NCBI RefSeq assembly: GCF_016405855.1
Contig: NZ_JAEFCA010000002.1
Coordinates: 567,031 to 631,030 of the forward strand
Source: Flavobacterium sp. IB48
GTDB lineage: Bacteria > Bacteroidota > Bacteroidia > Flavobacteriales > Flavobacteriaceae
Direction of reading: 5' to 3'
DNA: 64,000 nt
Positions 36,980 to 45,290 of this stretch are shown piece by piece. A program made the translations under genes and the position numbers. Each line of letters starts with the position of its first letter. Positions within the stretch are counted from its first letter, which is position 1. The notes beneath the pieces were generated by a model. It did not search any database. It saw only the letters and a list, made by a program, of their open reading frames with translations, and had not been told where the DNA came from.

Positions 36980-39184
36980 CTACCACATATATTTCAAAAT
37001 CAAACGCGCATTAAACGGCGTTCCTGCTGTAAAATGAATTTCTTCTACAGGATCCGTTTCATTTGCCAATCTTGATTCGGTTAAGAATTGTGTTTCTTTC
37101 CATTTGGTGTTGAAAATATTGTCGATGTTTACTCCAATCGAAACTTTCTTAATCTGATAATTTACAGAGAAATCGGTAATGCAATAGCCTTTTGCTACAA
37201 CCGAATTGTCTTCGTTTGCTGGTCTGTCTCCTAAGAAACGAGTTCTTATGCTTCCTGAGAAACCTTTTAAATCTTTAACCGAAATTCCGTTCATTAAAGT
37301 ATTTTTTGGAGCCAATGGCAGATAATCGTTTCCTTTAGGCTCATCTATTGCTCTTGCATGCGTGTACGTGTAATCGGTATTCCAGAACAACCAATTGGTC
37401 AATTGATATCTGAAGCCAAAATCGAAACCTTTTCTTTCTGTTTTCCCGCTTGGTTCAACAACCGCTTCGTCTCCTACATAAACAAATTCCTGCGCTAAAT
37501 ACAAATACCAAATTGCTGAATTAACAATCATGCGCGGAAATGGTTTCCAGTTGATTCCTAAATCTGCTCCGTAGGTCTCTGGAAGAATTTTTTCCCCTTT
37601 TTGCGCCACTACTACACGCGTATCATTGCTATGAAATCCTTTTCCTAATTTCAAGAAATAGTTTAATTTATCATTTTGAGTATACAAAAAGTTCAGTTTC
37701 GGACTCACAATTGCTTTTGTCTGTGTCTGATTCGTGTAGGTTGCCGCCAATTGATCTTCGTAACCAAATTTGAAATAATCTAAACGCAAACCTCCATTTA
37801 TCAGCCATTTTCCAGATGTAAAATCAAGACTTGAATACGTAAATAAATTGGTCTGATTTACAGTTCCTAAACTCAAATAGTCTAAAACTGTCTTTCTGTT
37901 TAAAGTATGCGATAATTCTACATCTTTATTATTATCGTTTCGAAGCCCAGCACCCAATTTAAAACGCCATTGATTGTTTAATTTCTGATCGTATTCTGAC
38001 TGAAAACCTACAATCGTTCTGTTTTCTTTCTGTTTGATTTGATCGCCGTTTACAGGATCATTTAAGAAAAAAGTAAAATTAGAATACAGTTCAAAATCAT
38101 ATTTGCTTAAATAAGCACTGCTTTTAATATGCGTATTGTCGTCAATTTTCGCATCATACTGCAAATTGAAATTAGTTCTATCGGTATTTCCTCCTTCATT
38201 TGGATCGATTGCTCCATAATGCGAAATAGTTCCATCGTTTACAGCGCGATCTGGAATCTGTCCGCTAGCATCCCATTGGCTTTTAAAATGCGAAACCGAG
38301 ATAGCCAAACGATCTCCATTTTCCATTTTAGCATTGTATTTTCCAAACAAATTAATTCGGTTAAAGTTTTGCGGAGCATCAAAATAACCATCGGTCATCA
38401 TGTATTCTCCCGCAAAATAAGCCGACTGGTTTTCTTTATTCAATAAATTAAACATGGCAACAGTACGAAAAGTATCAAACTGTCCGCCCTCAAAAGAAAT
38501 AGAACTATTTTGCAAAGCATTTTTAGTATTAAAACCAACATATCCTGCAGTGGTAAAATCGCCTTTATCCGCAAAATAAGCCCCTTTATCAAAATCAATA
38601 TTATCAACCGTTTCAGGAATTACAAAATGCAAATCCGAATATCCTTGTCCGTGTGCGTGCGAAACCATATTTACTGGCATTCCGTCTACAGTAATATTGA
38701 TATCGGTTCCGTGATCACAATCAAAACCTCTTAAAAAGATTTGTTCTGCTTTTCCTCCACCAGCATGCTGACCTATGAAAAGTCCTGGAACTTTACGCAA
38801 TAAATCCTGAGAATTTGAAATAGGCTGAATTTCAAAATCAATTTTAGAAATAGTATTCAGATATTTTAGATTATTGCCAATCTTAACTTCTTCTAGCAAA
38901 AACGGCTTTTCTTCTAAAGAAATCGTCAGAAAATCTAAAGAAGTCAGTTTTATTTTTTGAGTAGAGAATCCTTTTTTGGTAATAACCAAACTATCATTTA
39001 CCTGAACGCCTTCTAAGGTAAACTTTCCGTTTGCATCGCTATGTGCGTGTGTTTTTGAATTTAGGTTTCGAATTAAAACTTCTGATGATGCTTTTCCGTC
39101 AGCGTCGTTTACAATACCATTTAGAGATTGAGCATTAATTGCAAAAGAAAAAATAAAGAGGATAAAGGAGAATAAGAACTTCAT
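36980..39184 (-). CDS. TonB-dependent outer-membrane receptor
   Basis: The 734-residue product has a signal peptide (FSFILFIFSFAINAQ), a CarboxypepD-reg-like domain (about 20-95), a plug with QPISNSQDLLRKVPGLFIGQ and IFLRGFDCDHGTDINITVDG, and a barrel. The plug carries the His-containing stretch VSHAHGQGYSDLHFV, and the amino-terminal domain carries KTHAHSDANG. This plug subtype recurs in Bacteroidota and may handle a metal or small cofactor, but the ligand is not known. It has no partner SusD and appears monocistronic. Confidence 0.88.
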   Translation of the reverse strand: MKFLFSFILFIFSFAINAQSLNGIVNDADGKASSEVLIRNLNSKTHAHSDANGKFTLEGVQVNDSLVITKKGFSTQKIKLTSLDFLTISLEEKPFLLEEVKIGNNLKYLNTISKIDFEIQPISNSQDLLRKVPGLFIGQHAGGGKAEQIFLRGFDCDHGTDINITVDGMPVNMVSHAHGQGYSDLHFVIPETVDNIDFDKGAYFADKGDFTTAGYVGFNTKNALQNSSISFEGGQFDTFRTVAMFNLLNKENQSAYFAGEYMMTDGYFDAPQNFNRINLFGKYNAKMENGDRLAISVSHFKSQWDASGQIPDRAVNDGTISHYGAIDPNEGGNTDRTNFNLQYDAKIDDNTHIKSSAYLSKYDFELYSNFTFFLNDPVNGDQIKQKENRTIVGFQSEYDQKLNNQWRFKLGAGLRNDNNKDVELSHTLNRKTVLDYLSLGTVNQTNLFTYSSLDFTSGKWLINGGLRLDYFKFGYEDQLAATYTNQTQTKAIVSPKLNFLYTQNDKLNYFLKLGKGFHSNDTRVVVAQKGEKILPETYGADLGINWKPFPRMIVNSAIWYLYLAQEFVYVGDEAVVEPSGKTERKGFDFGFRYQLTNWLFWNTDYTYTHARAIDEPKGNDYLPLAPKNTLMNGISVKDLKGFSGSIRTRFLGDRPANEDNSVVAKGYCITDFSVNYQIKKVSIGVNIDNIFNTKWKETQFLTESRLANETDPVEEIHFTAGTPFNARLILKYMW

Positions 39185-39218
39185 TGCTATTTTGATAATT
39201 ATTGGGGTAGTATGAACA

Positions 39219-39226
39219 CAAAAATA
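39219..39226 (-). promoter_or_regulatory. Possible -7 box of the TonB receptor
   Basis: TATTTTTG on the minus strand matches TAnnTTTG, 34 nt upstream of the ATG. A TTTG box at the expected -33 distance was not found. Confidence 0.35.
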
Positions 39227-39251
39227 GCATAATTAAAAGAATAACCATAAA

Positions 39252-39282
39252 AAAAGCTCTAAATCAAAAATTTAGAGCTTTT
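39252..39282 (-). terminator. Intrinsic terminator of the DoxX gene
   Basis: AAAAGCTCTAAAT and ATTTAGAGCTTTT are exact complements around a 5-nt loop, 31 nt past the DoxX stop on the minus strand. A/T flanks allow function in either direction. Confidence 0.8.
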
Positions 39283-39312
39283 CTATATAGTAAACCTTTT
39301 ACTTTGAGAAAA

Positions 39313-39699
39313 TTAATCCCATGTATTGGTTTTAGAAACGGCATATTTACCAGCTCCTGTAAAGAACAATGCTAGAGCACCAAACAGATAAAGCCCCAAT
39401 AATTCTAAAGCGTAACCTCCATGATCGCTAATTGTAAAGAGTTCATTAGCATGTACCGTTGCAACTGCTACGATACAAGTTATTGCCAACAGAACTGCAG
39501 CAATTCTAGTTCTAAATCCTAATAAAATGGCAATTGGAGCTAAAACTTCGCCAATGTAAACCGCATAGCCAAATGCGCCCATGTTTTCTACAAGGAACGA
39601 AATTCCGTGAATCAGTTTAGAAACACCGTGAAAAAGCATTAATCCACCAGTACTTAAACGCAATAGCAATAATCCAAGGTCTGTGTTTTTTGAAATCAT
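39313..39699 (-). CDS. DoxX-family membrane protein
   Basis: The 128-residue product has four predicted membrane helices, with the DoxX signature LGLLLLRLSTGGLMLFHGVSKL at the start and GEVLAPIAILLGFRTRIAAV in the middle. DoxX proteins are inner-membrane and often linked to quinone or thiol redox. The exact role here is unknown. It is followed by its own terminator, and no co-transcribed neighbour is evident. Confidence 0.88.
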   Translation of the reverse strand: MISKNTDLGLLLLRLSTGGLMLFHGVSKLIHGISFLVENMGAFGYAVYIGEVLAPIAILLGFRTRIAAVLLAITCIVAVATVHANELFTISDHGGYALELLGLYLFGALALFFTGAGKYAVSKTNTWD

Positions 39700-39842
39700 A
39701 AATAATTTTGTTTAGGTTAAAAATTTATATCAATTGGGTTTGTAAGCCGACTAAAATACAAAAATTTCCTATTTAAAAATAATATTATTTAAAACAATTC
39801 CAAATAACCGTTTTTAGGCTATCACAAAGCTCATTTAGAGCT

Positions 39843-40856
39843 TTAAAACTTAATGGCAATCTTTCCAATTGTTCGTCCCGACTCCAAAAATTCGTGCGCT
39901 TTCTTAAGATTTTCGGCTGAAAGTCCGTTTAAGGTTGTGTTTAAAGTTGTTTTCAAAATGCCATCATCCAACAAATCTGCCACGATATTTAAGATATTAT
40001 GCTGTTCTACCATATCTTCAGTTTGGTACATAGATCGGGTGTACATCAATTCCCAAGAAAAAGACACGCTTTTGCTCTTTAATTTGGTTAATGCAACAGG
40101 ATCGCTGCTTCCGGTAATAGAGGCAATATGTCCTTGAGGTTTAATTAATTCTACCATTGTATCCCAATAAGCATTGGTATCTACGAAATCTAAAATAAAG
40201 TCAACATACTCAAAACCTGCTTCTCGAACAGATGAAACCAAATCTTTATGATCTACCACAAAATCAGCTCCTTGCTGTTTGCACCAAGCAATTGTTTCTG
40301 GACGCGACGCTGTTGCAATAACAGTTAAACCCGCTATTTTCTTAGCCAATTGAATCGCGATAGAGCCTACTCCTCCTGCTCCGCCAATAATCAGAATCGA
40401 TTTTCCTTTATCTTTATCTGCCGTAATTCTGATTCTGTCAAATAAAATTTCCCAAGCGGTTAAAGCGGTTAACGGAATTACAGCTGCTTCTTCGATACTT
40501 AACGATTTTGGCTTTCTGCCCACAATTCTTTCGTCAATAATCTGATATTCGGCATTGCTCCCCTGTTTGGTAATATCTCCTGCATAATATACAGGATCTC
40601 CAACTTCAAACAAAGTAACATCTTGTCCGACAGCCTGAACAATTCCGACAGCATCCCAACCAATAATTTTGGGAGTTTCAAGAACAGTATCTTTCGCACT
40701 ATTCTGGCGAATTTTAAAATCGACTGGATTTACTGAAATCGCATCAATTTTAACTAATAAATCGTGTGGCCCTGGAATTGGTTTTACGGCTTCAAATTCG
40801 ATAAAACTTTCTGGGTTTTCTATGGGTAATGATGTTTTAAATCCTATTGCTTTCAT
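39843..40856 (-). CDS. Zinc-independent quinone oxidoreductase (MDR family)
   Basis: The 337-residue product belongs to the medium-chain dehydrogenase/reductase superfamily. It has a GroES-like amino half (DAISVNPVDFKIRQ, IIGWDAVGIVQAVG) and a Rossmann half with IIGGAGGVGSIAIQLAKKI and ATASRPETIAWCKQQGADFV. The catalytic and structural zinc ligands of classical alcohol dehydrogenases are absent. It likely reduces quinones or enones using NADPH. The gene is monocistronic on the minus strand. Confidence 0.9.
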   Translation of the reverse strand: MKAIGFKTSLPIENPESFIEFEAVKPIPGPHDLLVKIDAISVNPVDFKIRQNSAKDTVLETPKIIGWDAVGIVQAVGQDVTLFEVGDPVYYAGDITKQGSNAEYQIIDERIVGRKPKSLSIEEAAVIPLTALTAWEILFDRIRITADKDKGKSILIIGGAGGVGSIAIQLAKKIAGLTVIATASRPETIAWCKQQGADFVVDHKDLVSSVREAGFEYVDFILDFVDTNAYWDTMVELIKPQGHIASITGSSDPVALTKLKSKSVSFSWELMYTRSMYQTEDMVEQHNILNIVADLLDDGILKTTLNTTLNGLSAENLKKAHEFLESGRTIGKIAIKF

Positions 40857-40888
40857 TTCTTTTTAATATTTAAATTAAAACTATACCA

Positions 40889-40896
40889 CAAATATA
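40889..40896 (-). promoter_or_regulatory. Possible -7 box of the quinone oxidoreductase
   Basis: TATATTTG on the minus strand matches TAnnTTTG, 32 nt upstream of the ATG. No -33 TTTG was found at the expected distance. Confidence 0.35.
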
Positions 40897-40959
40897 AGAC
40901 GAGTTGAAATCTCTTAATTGGTATATATTGAGCGTATATTTGTATATTTTTTTCAAAGC

Positions 40960-40991
40960 TACTAAGATACTAAGGTGCTAAGTTGCTAAGT
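40960..40991. repeat. Four 8-bp tandem units, TACTAAGA type
   Basis: The run reads TACTAAGA, TACTAAGG, TGCTAAGT, TGCTAAGT. The reverse-complement words (CTTAGTATCTTAGCATCTTA) occur once more at 46708-46727, so it belongs to the intergenic word family of the window. Confidence 0.65.
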
Positions 40992-41112
40992 TTTTTTTTG
41001 CGCAAAGCTTTAGATCAATTACTTTGTGTATTTTAAACAATTGAAACACCTTTAATCTTAAAAGAAAAACTATCTCCGATAGCTAACGAAACTATGTGTT
41101 TAAATAAAGCCT

Positions 41113-41120
41113 TAAATTTG
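41113..41120 (+). promoter_or_regulatory. Possible -7 box of the GNAT gene
   Basis: TAAATTTG matches TAnnTTTG and ends 16 nt before the ATG, implying a very short leader. A -33 box is unclear. Confidence 0.35.
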
Positions 41121-41136
41121 CTAAAAATACTACACT

Positions 41137-41694
41137 ATGAATATCAGAAAAGCCGAAAAATCAGACTCAAAATATATTGCTCCTATATTATTATTAGCAA
41201 TGGAGGATATTATCTATAAATTTATTGCAAAGGAAGATTACGCTGTAGCGAAAGATTTTCTGCAGCATTTTGTCGAAAGTGATAACAATCAGTATTCTTA
41301 TCAAAATTGTTTTGTGGCAGAAGAGAATAACGAAATTATTGGTGCAGTAAATATTTATAATGGTGCAGACATTGAAGAATTGCGCGCTCCAATAATCGAA
41401 TACGTTCGCAAACACTACAATCCTGACTTTGATCCAGAATTGGAAACCCGTGCTGGAGAATATTATATTGATTCTTTAGGCGTGAATCCGAAATATCAGG
41501 GAAAAGGAATTGGTTCTCAATTATTGCAATTTTTGATTGATAAATACGTTCATAAAAATAAAGAGGTTTTAGGTCTCCTGGTTGAAGAGGACAATCCGAG
41601 TGCTAAAAAACTGTATTTAAAGCTTGGTTTTAAAGTAGTTGGAAACAAAACTTTGGTTAAGAAGAACCTAGAACATCTTCAAATCAAAAATTAA
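41137..41694 (+). CDS. GNAT-family N-acetyltransferase
   Basis: The 185-residue product has the full GNAT fold: an amino-terminal MNIRKAEKSDSKYI strand, the acetyl-CoA binding loop in YIDSLGVNPKYQGKGIGSQL (about 111-130) with the Q-x-x-G-x-G core, and a carboxy-terminal VEEDNPSAKKLYLKLGF. It transfers an acetyl group from acetyl-CoA to an amine of unknown identity. The next gene, a DoxX protein, starts 7 nt after its stop, so the two form an operon. Confidence 0.92.
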   Translation: MNIRKAEKSDSKYIAPILLLAMEDIIYKFIAKEDYAVAKDFLQHFVESDNNQYSYQNCFVAEENNEIIGAVNIYNGADIEELRAPIIEYVRKHYNPDFDPELETRAGEYYIDSLGVNPKYQGKGIGSQLLQFLIDKYVHKNKEVLGLLVEEDNPSAKKLYLKLGFKVVGNKTLVKKNLEHLQIKN

Positions 41695-41701
41695 TTATAG
41701 A

Positions 41702-42136
41702 ATGAAAAACATCACAATATTAGAAGCAGGTTTAATTTTAAGAATAGTTTTAGGAATCACAATGCTTTCGGCCGTAGCAGACCGATTTGGAGTTTGGGGC
41801 GCACCGGGATCTAACGCAGTCGCCTGGGGAAATTGGGAAAACTTTGTTATCTACACACAAACCCTAAATTCTTTTGCCAACAGAGCCACAGCAGAAGTTC
41901 TTGCAGGAGTTGCCACTTTCTTTGAAGTTTTACTGAGTCTTCTACTATTATTTGGTTTCAAAACCAGACTTGCCGCTTTAGGAACTACCATTTTAATGTT
42001 CTTTTTTGCTTTTGCCATGTCGGTTTCCGTTTCTGTAAAAGCGCCTCTTGATTATTCTGTTTGGACAAGTTGTGCGGCAGCTTTACTATTGGCTAATATT
42101 GGAAAAACGTCTTACGCTGTTGACAATAGAATATAG
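41702..42136 (+). CDS. DoxX-like membrane protein
   Basis: The 144-residue product has four hydrophobic helices and the DoxX-type sequence EAGLILRIVLGITMLSAVAD, then EVLAGVATFFEVLLSLLLLFG and AALGTTILMFFFAFAMSVSV. It is in the inner membrane. The function of this branch is not known; relatives are linked to quinone-dependent redox. It is the second gene of the GNAT operon and is followed by a strong inverted repeat. Confidence 0.85.
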   Translation: MKNITILEAGLILRIVLGITMLSAVADRFGVWGAPGSNAVAWGNWENFVIYTQTLNSFANRATAEVLAGVATFFEVLLSLLLLFGFKTRLAALGTTILMFFFAFAMSVSVSVKAPLDYSVWTSCAAALLLANIGKTSYAVDNRI

Positions 42137-42141
42137 CTTTT

Positions 42142-42227
42142 TGAGTTGATGGTTTTTGGTTGATAGTTGATGGGGTAAAAATTTTTCCTAACAACCAAAA
42201 ACTATCAACTATCAACCAAAAAATCAA
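42142..42227. repeat. Inverted GGTTGATAGTTGAT repeat between convergent genes
   Basis: The left arm TTTTTGGTTGATAGTTGAT (near 42152-42172) pairs with ATCAACTATCAACCAAAAA (near 42202-42220), with further pairing outside. The word repeats internally. It lies between the convergent DoxX and degenerate GNAT genes and is probably a bidirectional terminator. Confidence 0.75.
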
Positions 42228-42228
42228 T

Positions 42229-42729
42229 TCACATCTTTTTTCGGAAATAAATTCGTTTTGGAAATTGATCTTCTATGCTTTCCTCCAAATCAAATTCTTC
42301 GTAATTCAATAATCGTAAATTGTCGATTAAAGCATTGTCTATGGCAAAAGCTTTCACCCAGATTAGATCGTGTTTTCGCTGGTAAGCAATTTCTTCGGCA
42401 CGTTTAATAAGCGCTTTTAAATCTTCTTCATCAAAATAAATAATCTCACTTAGATTAATTGCTTTTGACGCTCCTAGATTTTCGTTTAATATTCTCGACG
42501 AATCCAATTTTAAATAAGATTGTGGTGCTTCACCAAGATATGCCATTAGAATTTCGATCGAAAAATCATTCTGAATTCGAAACAATTCTTTTTGAGAAAG
42601 ATGCTGCTCTGCATATTTTTCTCCCAAATCTTTTTCCCTAAATAAATTGGTATAAAACTGAACGGCTTTGTCTTCCATCCAAGAGACATTATCATTAATA
42701 ATGACAACAAATTTTGCAATTCTACTCAT
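42229..42729 (-). CDS. GNAT-like protein without the acetyl-CoA loop
   Basis: The 166-residue product starts at the ATG at 42729, preceded by AAAAGGAAAAG; a longer upstream frame lacks support. The order of segments follows GNAT enzymes: DFSIEILMAYLGEAPQSYLKL like the central sheet, EIIYF then an alpha helix (KALIKRAEEIAYQRKHDLIW), and AIDNALIDNLRLLNYEEF like the final N-x-x-A-x-x-x-Y-x-x-x-GF. The acetyl-CoA loop between EIIYF and the helix is missing. It may be a binding protein or a degenerate enzyme. This is inference from pattern, not an established family. Confidence 0.5.
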   Translation of the reverse strand: MSRIAKFVVIINDNVSWMEDKAVQFYTNLFREKDLGEKYAEQHLSQKELFRIQNDFSIEILMAYLGEAPQSYLKLDSSRILNENLGASKAINLSEIIYFDEEDLKALIKRAEEIAYQRKHDLIWVKAFAIDNALIDNLRLLNYEEFDLEESIEDQFPKRIYFRKKM

Positions 42730-42828
42730 TTCTTTTCCTTTTAATAAAAGAGCAAAGTTGTACCGATTATAGGTCCGAAAAAAGAGCGATACGGCTTCAA
42801 AATTGTACAAAATGTCGGAAACCCTATT

Positions 42829-43713
42829 TTAATCGTTTTGTTTTTTCCGATATTCTAAAGGCGAAATTCCTTCGTAGTTTTTAAAGAATCTTCCAAAAGC
42901 AGATTGATCAGTAAAATGGAGCAAATCGCTTATCTGATTGATGGACATTTTTTTATGCTGCAATAAAACTTTAGCTTCCAGAATCACCATTTCGCTAATC
43001 CAGTCACTCGCAGTCTTTCCGCTGTGTTTTTTAATGACTTCAGACAAATATTTTCGGCTTACATTTAGTTTATCAGCATAATGTTGTACCGTTCTAAAAT
43101 TCAAAAAATCCTTAAATAGCAGTTCTTTAAACTGTTCGAATAAAGGATTGTGCGTTTCTATAATGCTCTTTTGTTCCTGAATAGCATCAATTTCATAAAT
43201 TAAAATATACAGATAACTTCTCAAAATAGAAGCTTGATTCTTGTATCTGTTTTCTGATGCTTCTTTAATTAAATTAAAAATGCGTTCAAATTTATTTTCA
43301 TCTGTTTTTGCAAGTTGAGACAAATGACTATGATGGTTTTCAAAGAAATCATATTGGGCAAGAAAAAACACATTTGTCTGATTTTCGAGAAAAAAATGCG
43401 GCTTAAAAAATATAATATCAATTAAAATTTCGTCATCGTTTTTAGAAAAACTCCTAATTACAGATGGTCCCAAAGTAATAAGAGCTGGAGCATGAACGAC
43501 TTTTTTTTCGAGTCCCGTCTGCATGATTATGCTTCCTTTTCTCAGAAATTCAATTGCATAACTTTCTGCACGATAAGGTTCGCTAATATATGGATGCTCG
43601 CTTGTCTGAATATAGAAATACTCTTTCTGATCTGCATTAGAAAACAAACTCTTATGATGCGTTAAGGAATAAGTGAGGATTTTATTCTTCAAGACTCTTT
43701 TTTTGGTAATCAT
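42829..43713 (-). CDS. AraC-family transcriptional regulator
   Basis: The 294-residue product has an amino-terminal cupin-like sensor (RAESYAIEFLRKGSIIMQTG) and a carboxy-terminal AraC DNA-binding domain: LNVSRKYLSEVIKKHSG as the first HTH, INQISDLLHFTDQSAFGRFF as the second, and ending GISPLEYRKKQND. It is next to the degenerate GNAT gene, with a 99-nt gap and the same direction. Its targets are not evident; the divergent TauE pair is one candidate. Confidence 0.9.
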   Translation of the reverse strand: MITKKRVLKNKILTYSLTHHKSLFSNADQKEYFYIQTSEHPYISEPYRAESYAIEFLRKGSIIMQTGLEKKVVHAPALITLGPSVIRSFSKNDDEILIDIIFFKPHFFLENQTNVFFLAQYDFFENHHSHLSQLAKTDENKFERIFNLIKEASENRYKNQASILRSYLYILIYEIDAIQEQKSIIETHNPLFEQFKELLFKDFLNFRTVQHYADKLNVSRKYLSEVIKKHSGKTASDWISEMVILEAKVLLQHKKMSINQISDLLHFTDQSAFGRFFKNYEGISPLEYRKKQND

Positions 43714-43742
43714 TGTTTTTTCAAATATACCTTTTTTTTAGT

Positions 43743-43914
43743 TTGCAGTCGCAGTTTTTAGTCTCAGTCGCAGTCTCAGTTTGCGGTCTTTGCAGTAAGA
43801 ACAGGTGTCTTTGTAAAAGTTTGAAACTTTGACAAAGCTTCTCTACTCTAAAGCTAACTGAGACTGAAAACTAAAAAACTGAACACTGAGACTGAGACTG
43901 AAAACTAAAAAAAT
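43743..43914. repeat. Inverted repeat of ACTGAGACTGAAAACT words
   Basis: The left block (43743-43785) carries CAGTCGCAGTTTTTAGTCTC and CAGTCGCAGTCTCAGTTTGC. The right block (43857-43914) carries ACTGAGACTGAAAACT twice in the inverse sense. They can pair into an imperfect stem of about 35 nt around a 70-nt loop. It fills the divergent gap between AraC and TauE. Confidence 0.65.
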
Positions 43915-43995
43915 TTTTAAGGTATATTTAAGGTCATAAAGCTGTTTCTAACAAATTTGTATTCGTAAATTAGCAAATACAAAAACATATCTTAA

Positions 43996-44832
43996 ATGAC
44001 AATACTTACCTTTACGCTTATAATGATTCTAGGAGCTTTTTTAGCTGGTTTTATCGGTTCATTATCAGGCTTGGGCGGAGGAATTATCATCATTCCGCTT
44101 CTCACAATTATTCTCGGTGTCGATATTCATTATGCCATTGGAGCTGCTTTAGTCTCTGTTATCGCCACTTCTTCAGGTTCTGCTGCAGCTTATGTAAAAG
44201 AAGGAATCACCAACATGCGAATGGGAATTTTTCTCGAAATCGCCACTACAATTGGAGCGGTTTGCGGAGCCTTGCTTTCGACTATTGCCCCTACTTCTTT
44301 TATAGCCGTTTTGTTTGGTTTAACGCTGATTTTCTCTGCTATTAATTCTCTTCGAAAAAAAGAAGAACATATCGTACTAGAATCTAGTCCGCTGGCTAAA
44401 AAGCTAAAATTAGAAGGAACTTATCCTACTCACGACGGCGAAGTTGTAAAATACGGAACCAAAAATGTTATTGGCGGTTTTAGTATGATGGGTGTTGCCG
44501 GAATGATGTCTGGATTGCTCGGAATTGGTTCTGGTGCTTTTAAAGTAATTGCAATGGACAATATTATGCGTGTTCCTTTTAAAGTTTCTACCACAACTAG
44601 TAATTTTATGATGGGTGTTACGGCAATGGCGAGTTCTGTAATTTATATTCAGAAAGGATATATTGAACCCGGAATCTGTATGCCAGTTGTAATTGGAGTT
44701 TTGTTTGGAGCTATGGCTGGAGCCAAAATATTGGTACGAACAAATCCGAAGAAATTGAGAATATTTTTTGCCTGCTTGATTTTTGTTTTGGCAATCAATA
44801 TGATTTATAACGGACTAAATGGAAAAATCTAA
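43996..44832 (+). CDS. TauE/SafE-family sulfite or anion exporter
   Basis: The 278-residue integral membrane protein has about eight helices in two halves. The amino-terminal motif GFIGSLSGLGGGIIIIPLL and the internal repeat GVAGMMSGLLGIGSGAFKVI are the paired signatures of the TauE/SafE family. Members export sulfite, sulfoacetate or related organic anions. It overlaps the next gene by 14 nt, giving translational coupling with the DUF1634 protein. Confidence 0.92.
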   Translation: MTILTFTLIMILGAFLAGFIGSLSGLGGGIIIIPLLTIILGVDIHYAIGAALVSVIATSSGSAAAYVKEGITNMRMGIFLEIATTIGAVCGALLSTIAPTSFIAVLFGLTLIFSAINSLRKKEEHIVLESSPLAKKLKLEGTYPTHDGEVVKYGTKNVIGGFSMMGVAGMMSGLLGIGSGAFKVIAMDNIMRVPFKVSTTTSNFMMGVTAMASSVIYIQKGYIEPGICMPVVIGVLFGAMAGAKILVRTNPKKLRIFFACLIFVLAINMIYNGLNGKI

Positions 44833-45226
44833 TATGGTACAGGAAGAAAAATTTGGAGAAAAAGATTTTCAGACAATTATAGGAAACTTGCTTCGTTACG
44901 GAGTTTGGATTTCGTTATCTGTAGCCTTCATTGGCGGAATCGTTTATTTGATTCATAACGGAAATCAGATTGAGGATTATTCTGTTTTTAAAGAAAATGA
45001 TCGCAATATATTTGAAGTAATCGCCACAATTTACAATGGAGCAATTCAAGGAAACGGAGAATCATTAATATTTACAGGAATTATTTTCTTGTTTATGACA
45101 CCTGTTTTACGTGTGCTGCTTTCGTTATTTTCGTTTTTATTGGAAAAAGATTACTTATACGTTGGCATTACATTAATTGTAATACTGATTATCATTATCA
45201 GTATATCCTTTGGTTTCTCACATTAA
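44819..45226 (+). CDS. DUF1634 membrane protein
   Basis: The 135-residue product has three helices: YGVWISLSVAFIGGIVYLI, GIIFLFMTPVLRVLLSLFSF and YVGITLIVILIIIISISFGF. DUF1634 proteins are commonly found next to TauE/SafE transporters and are presumed subunits or regulators. Its start lies inside the TauE stop region, typical of coupled partners. A second Met five codons later is an alternative start. Biochemical function is not known. Confidence 0.88.
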   Translation: MEKSNMVQEEKFGEKDFQTIIGNLLRYGVWISLSVAFIGGIVYLIHNGNQIEDYSVFKENDRNIFEVIATIYNGAIQGNGESLIFTGIIFLFMTPVLRVLLSLFSFLLEKDYLYVGITLIVILIIIISISFGFSH

Positions 45227-45230
45227 AAAA

Positions 45231-45280
45231 ATTGTAGAATTTAGATTTAAGATTGTAGAATTTGGAATTTAAATATTGAA
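45231..45280. repeat. Two 21-bp units, ATTGTAGAATTT type
   Basis: ATTGTAGAATTT occurs at 45231-45242 and at 45252-45263, each followed by an A/T-rich remainder of similar sequence. It is immediately upstream of the LLM oxidoreductase start and is another example of short intergenic quasi-repeats. Confidence 0.55.
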
Positions 45281-45290
45281 ATTTAAAAAT

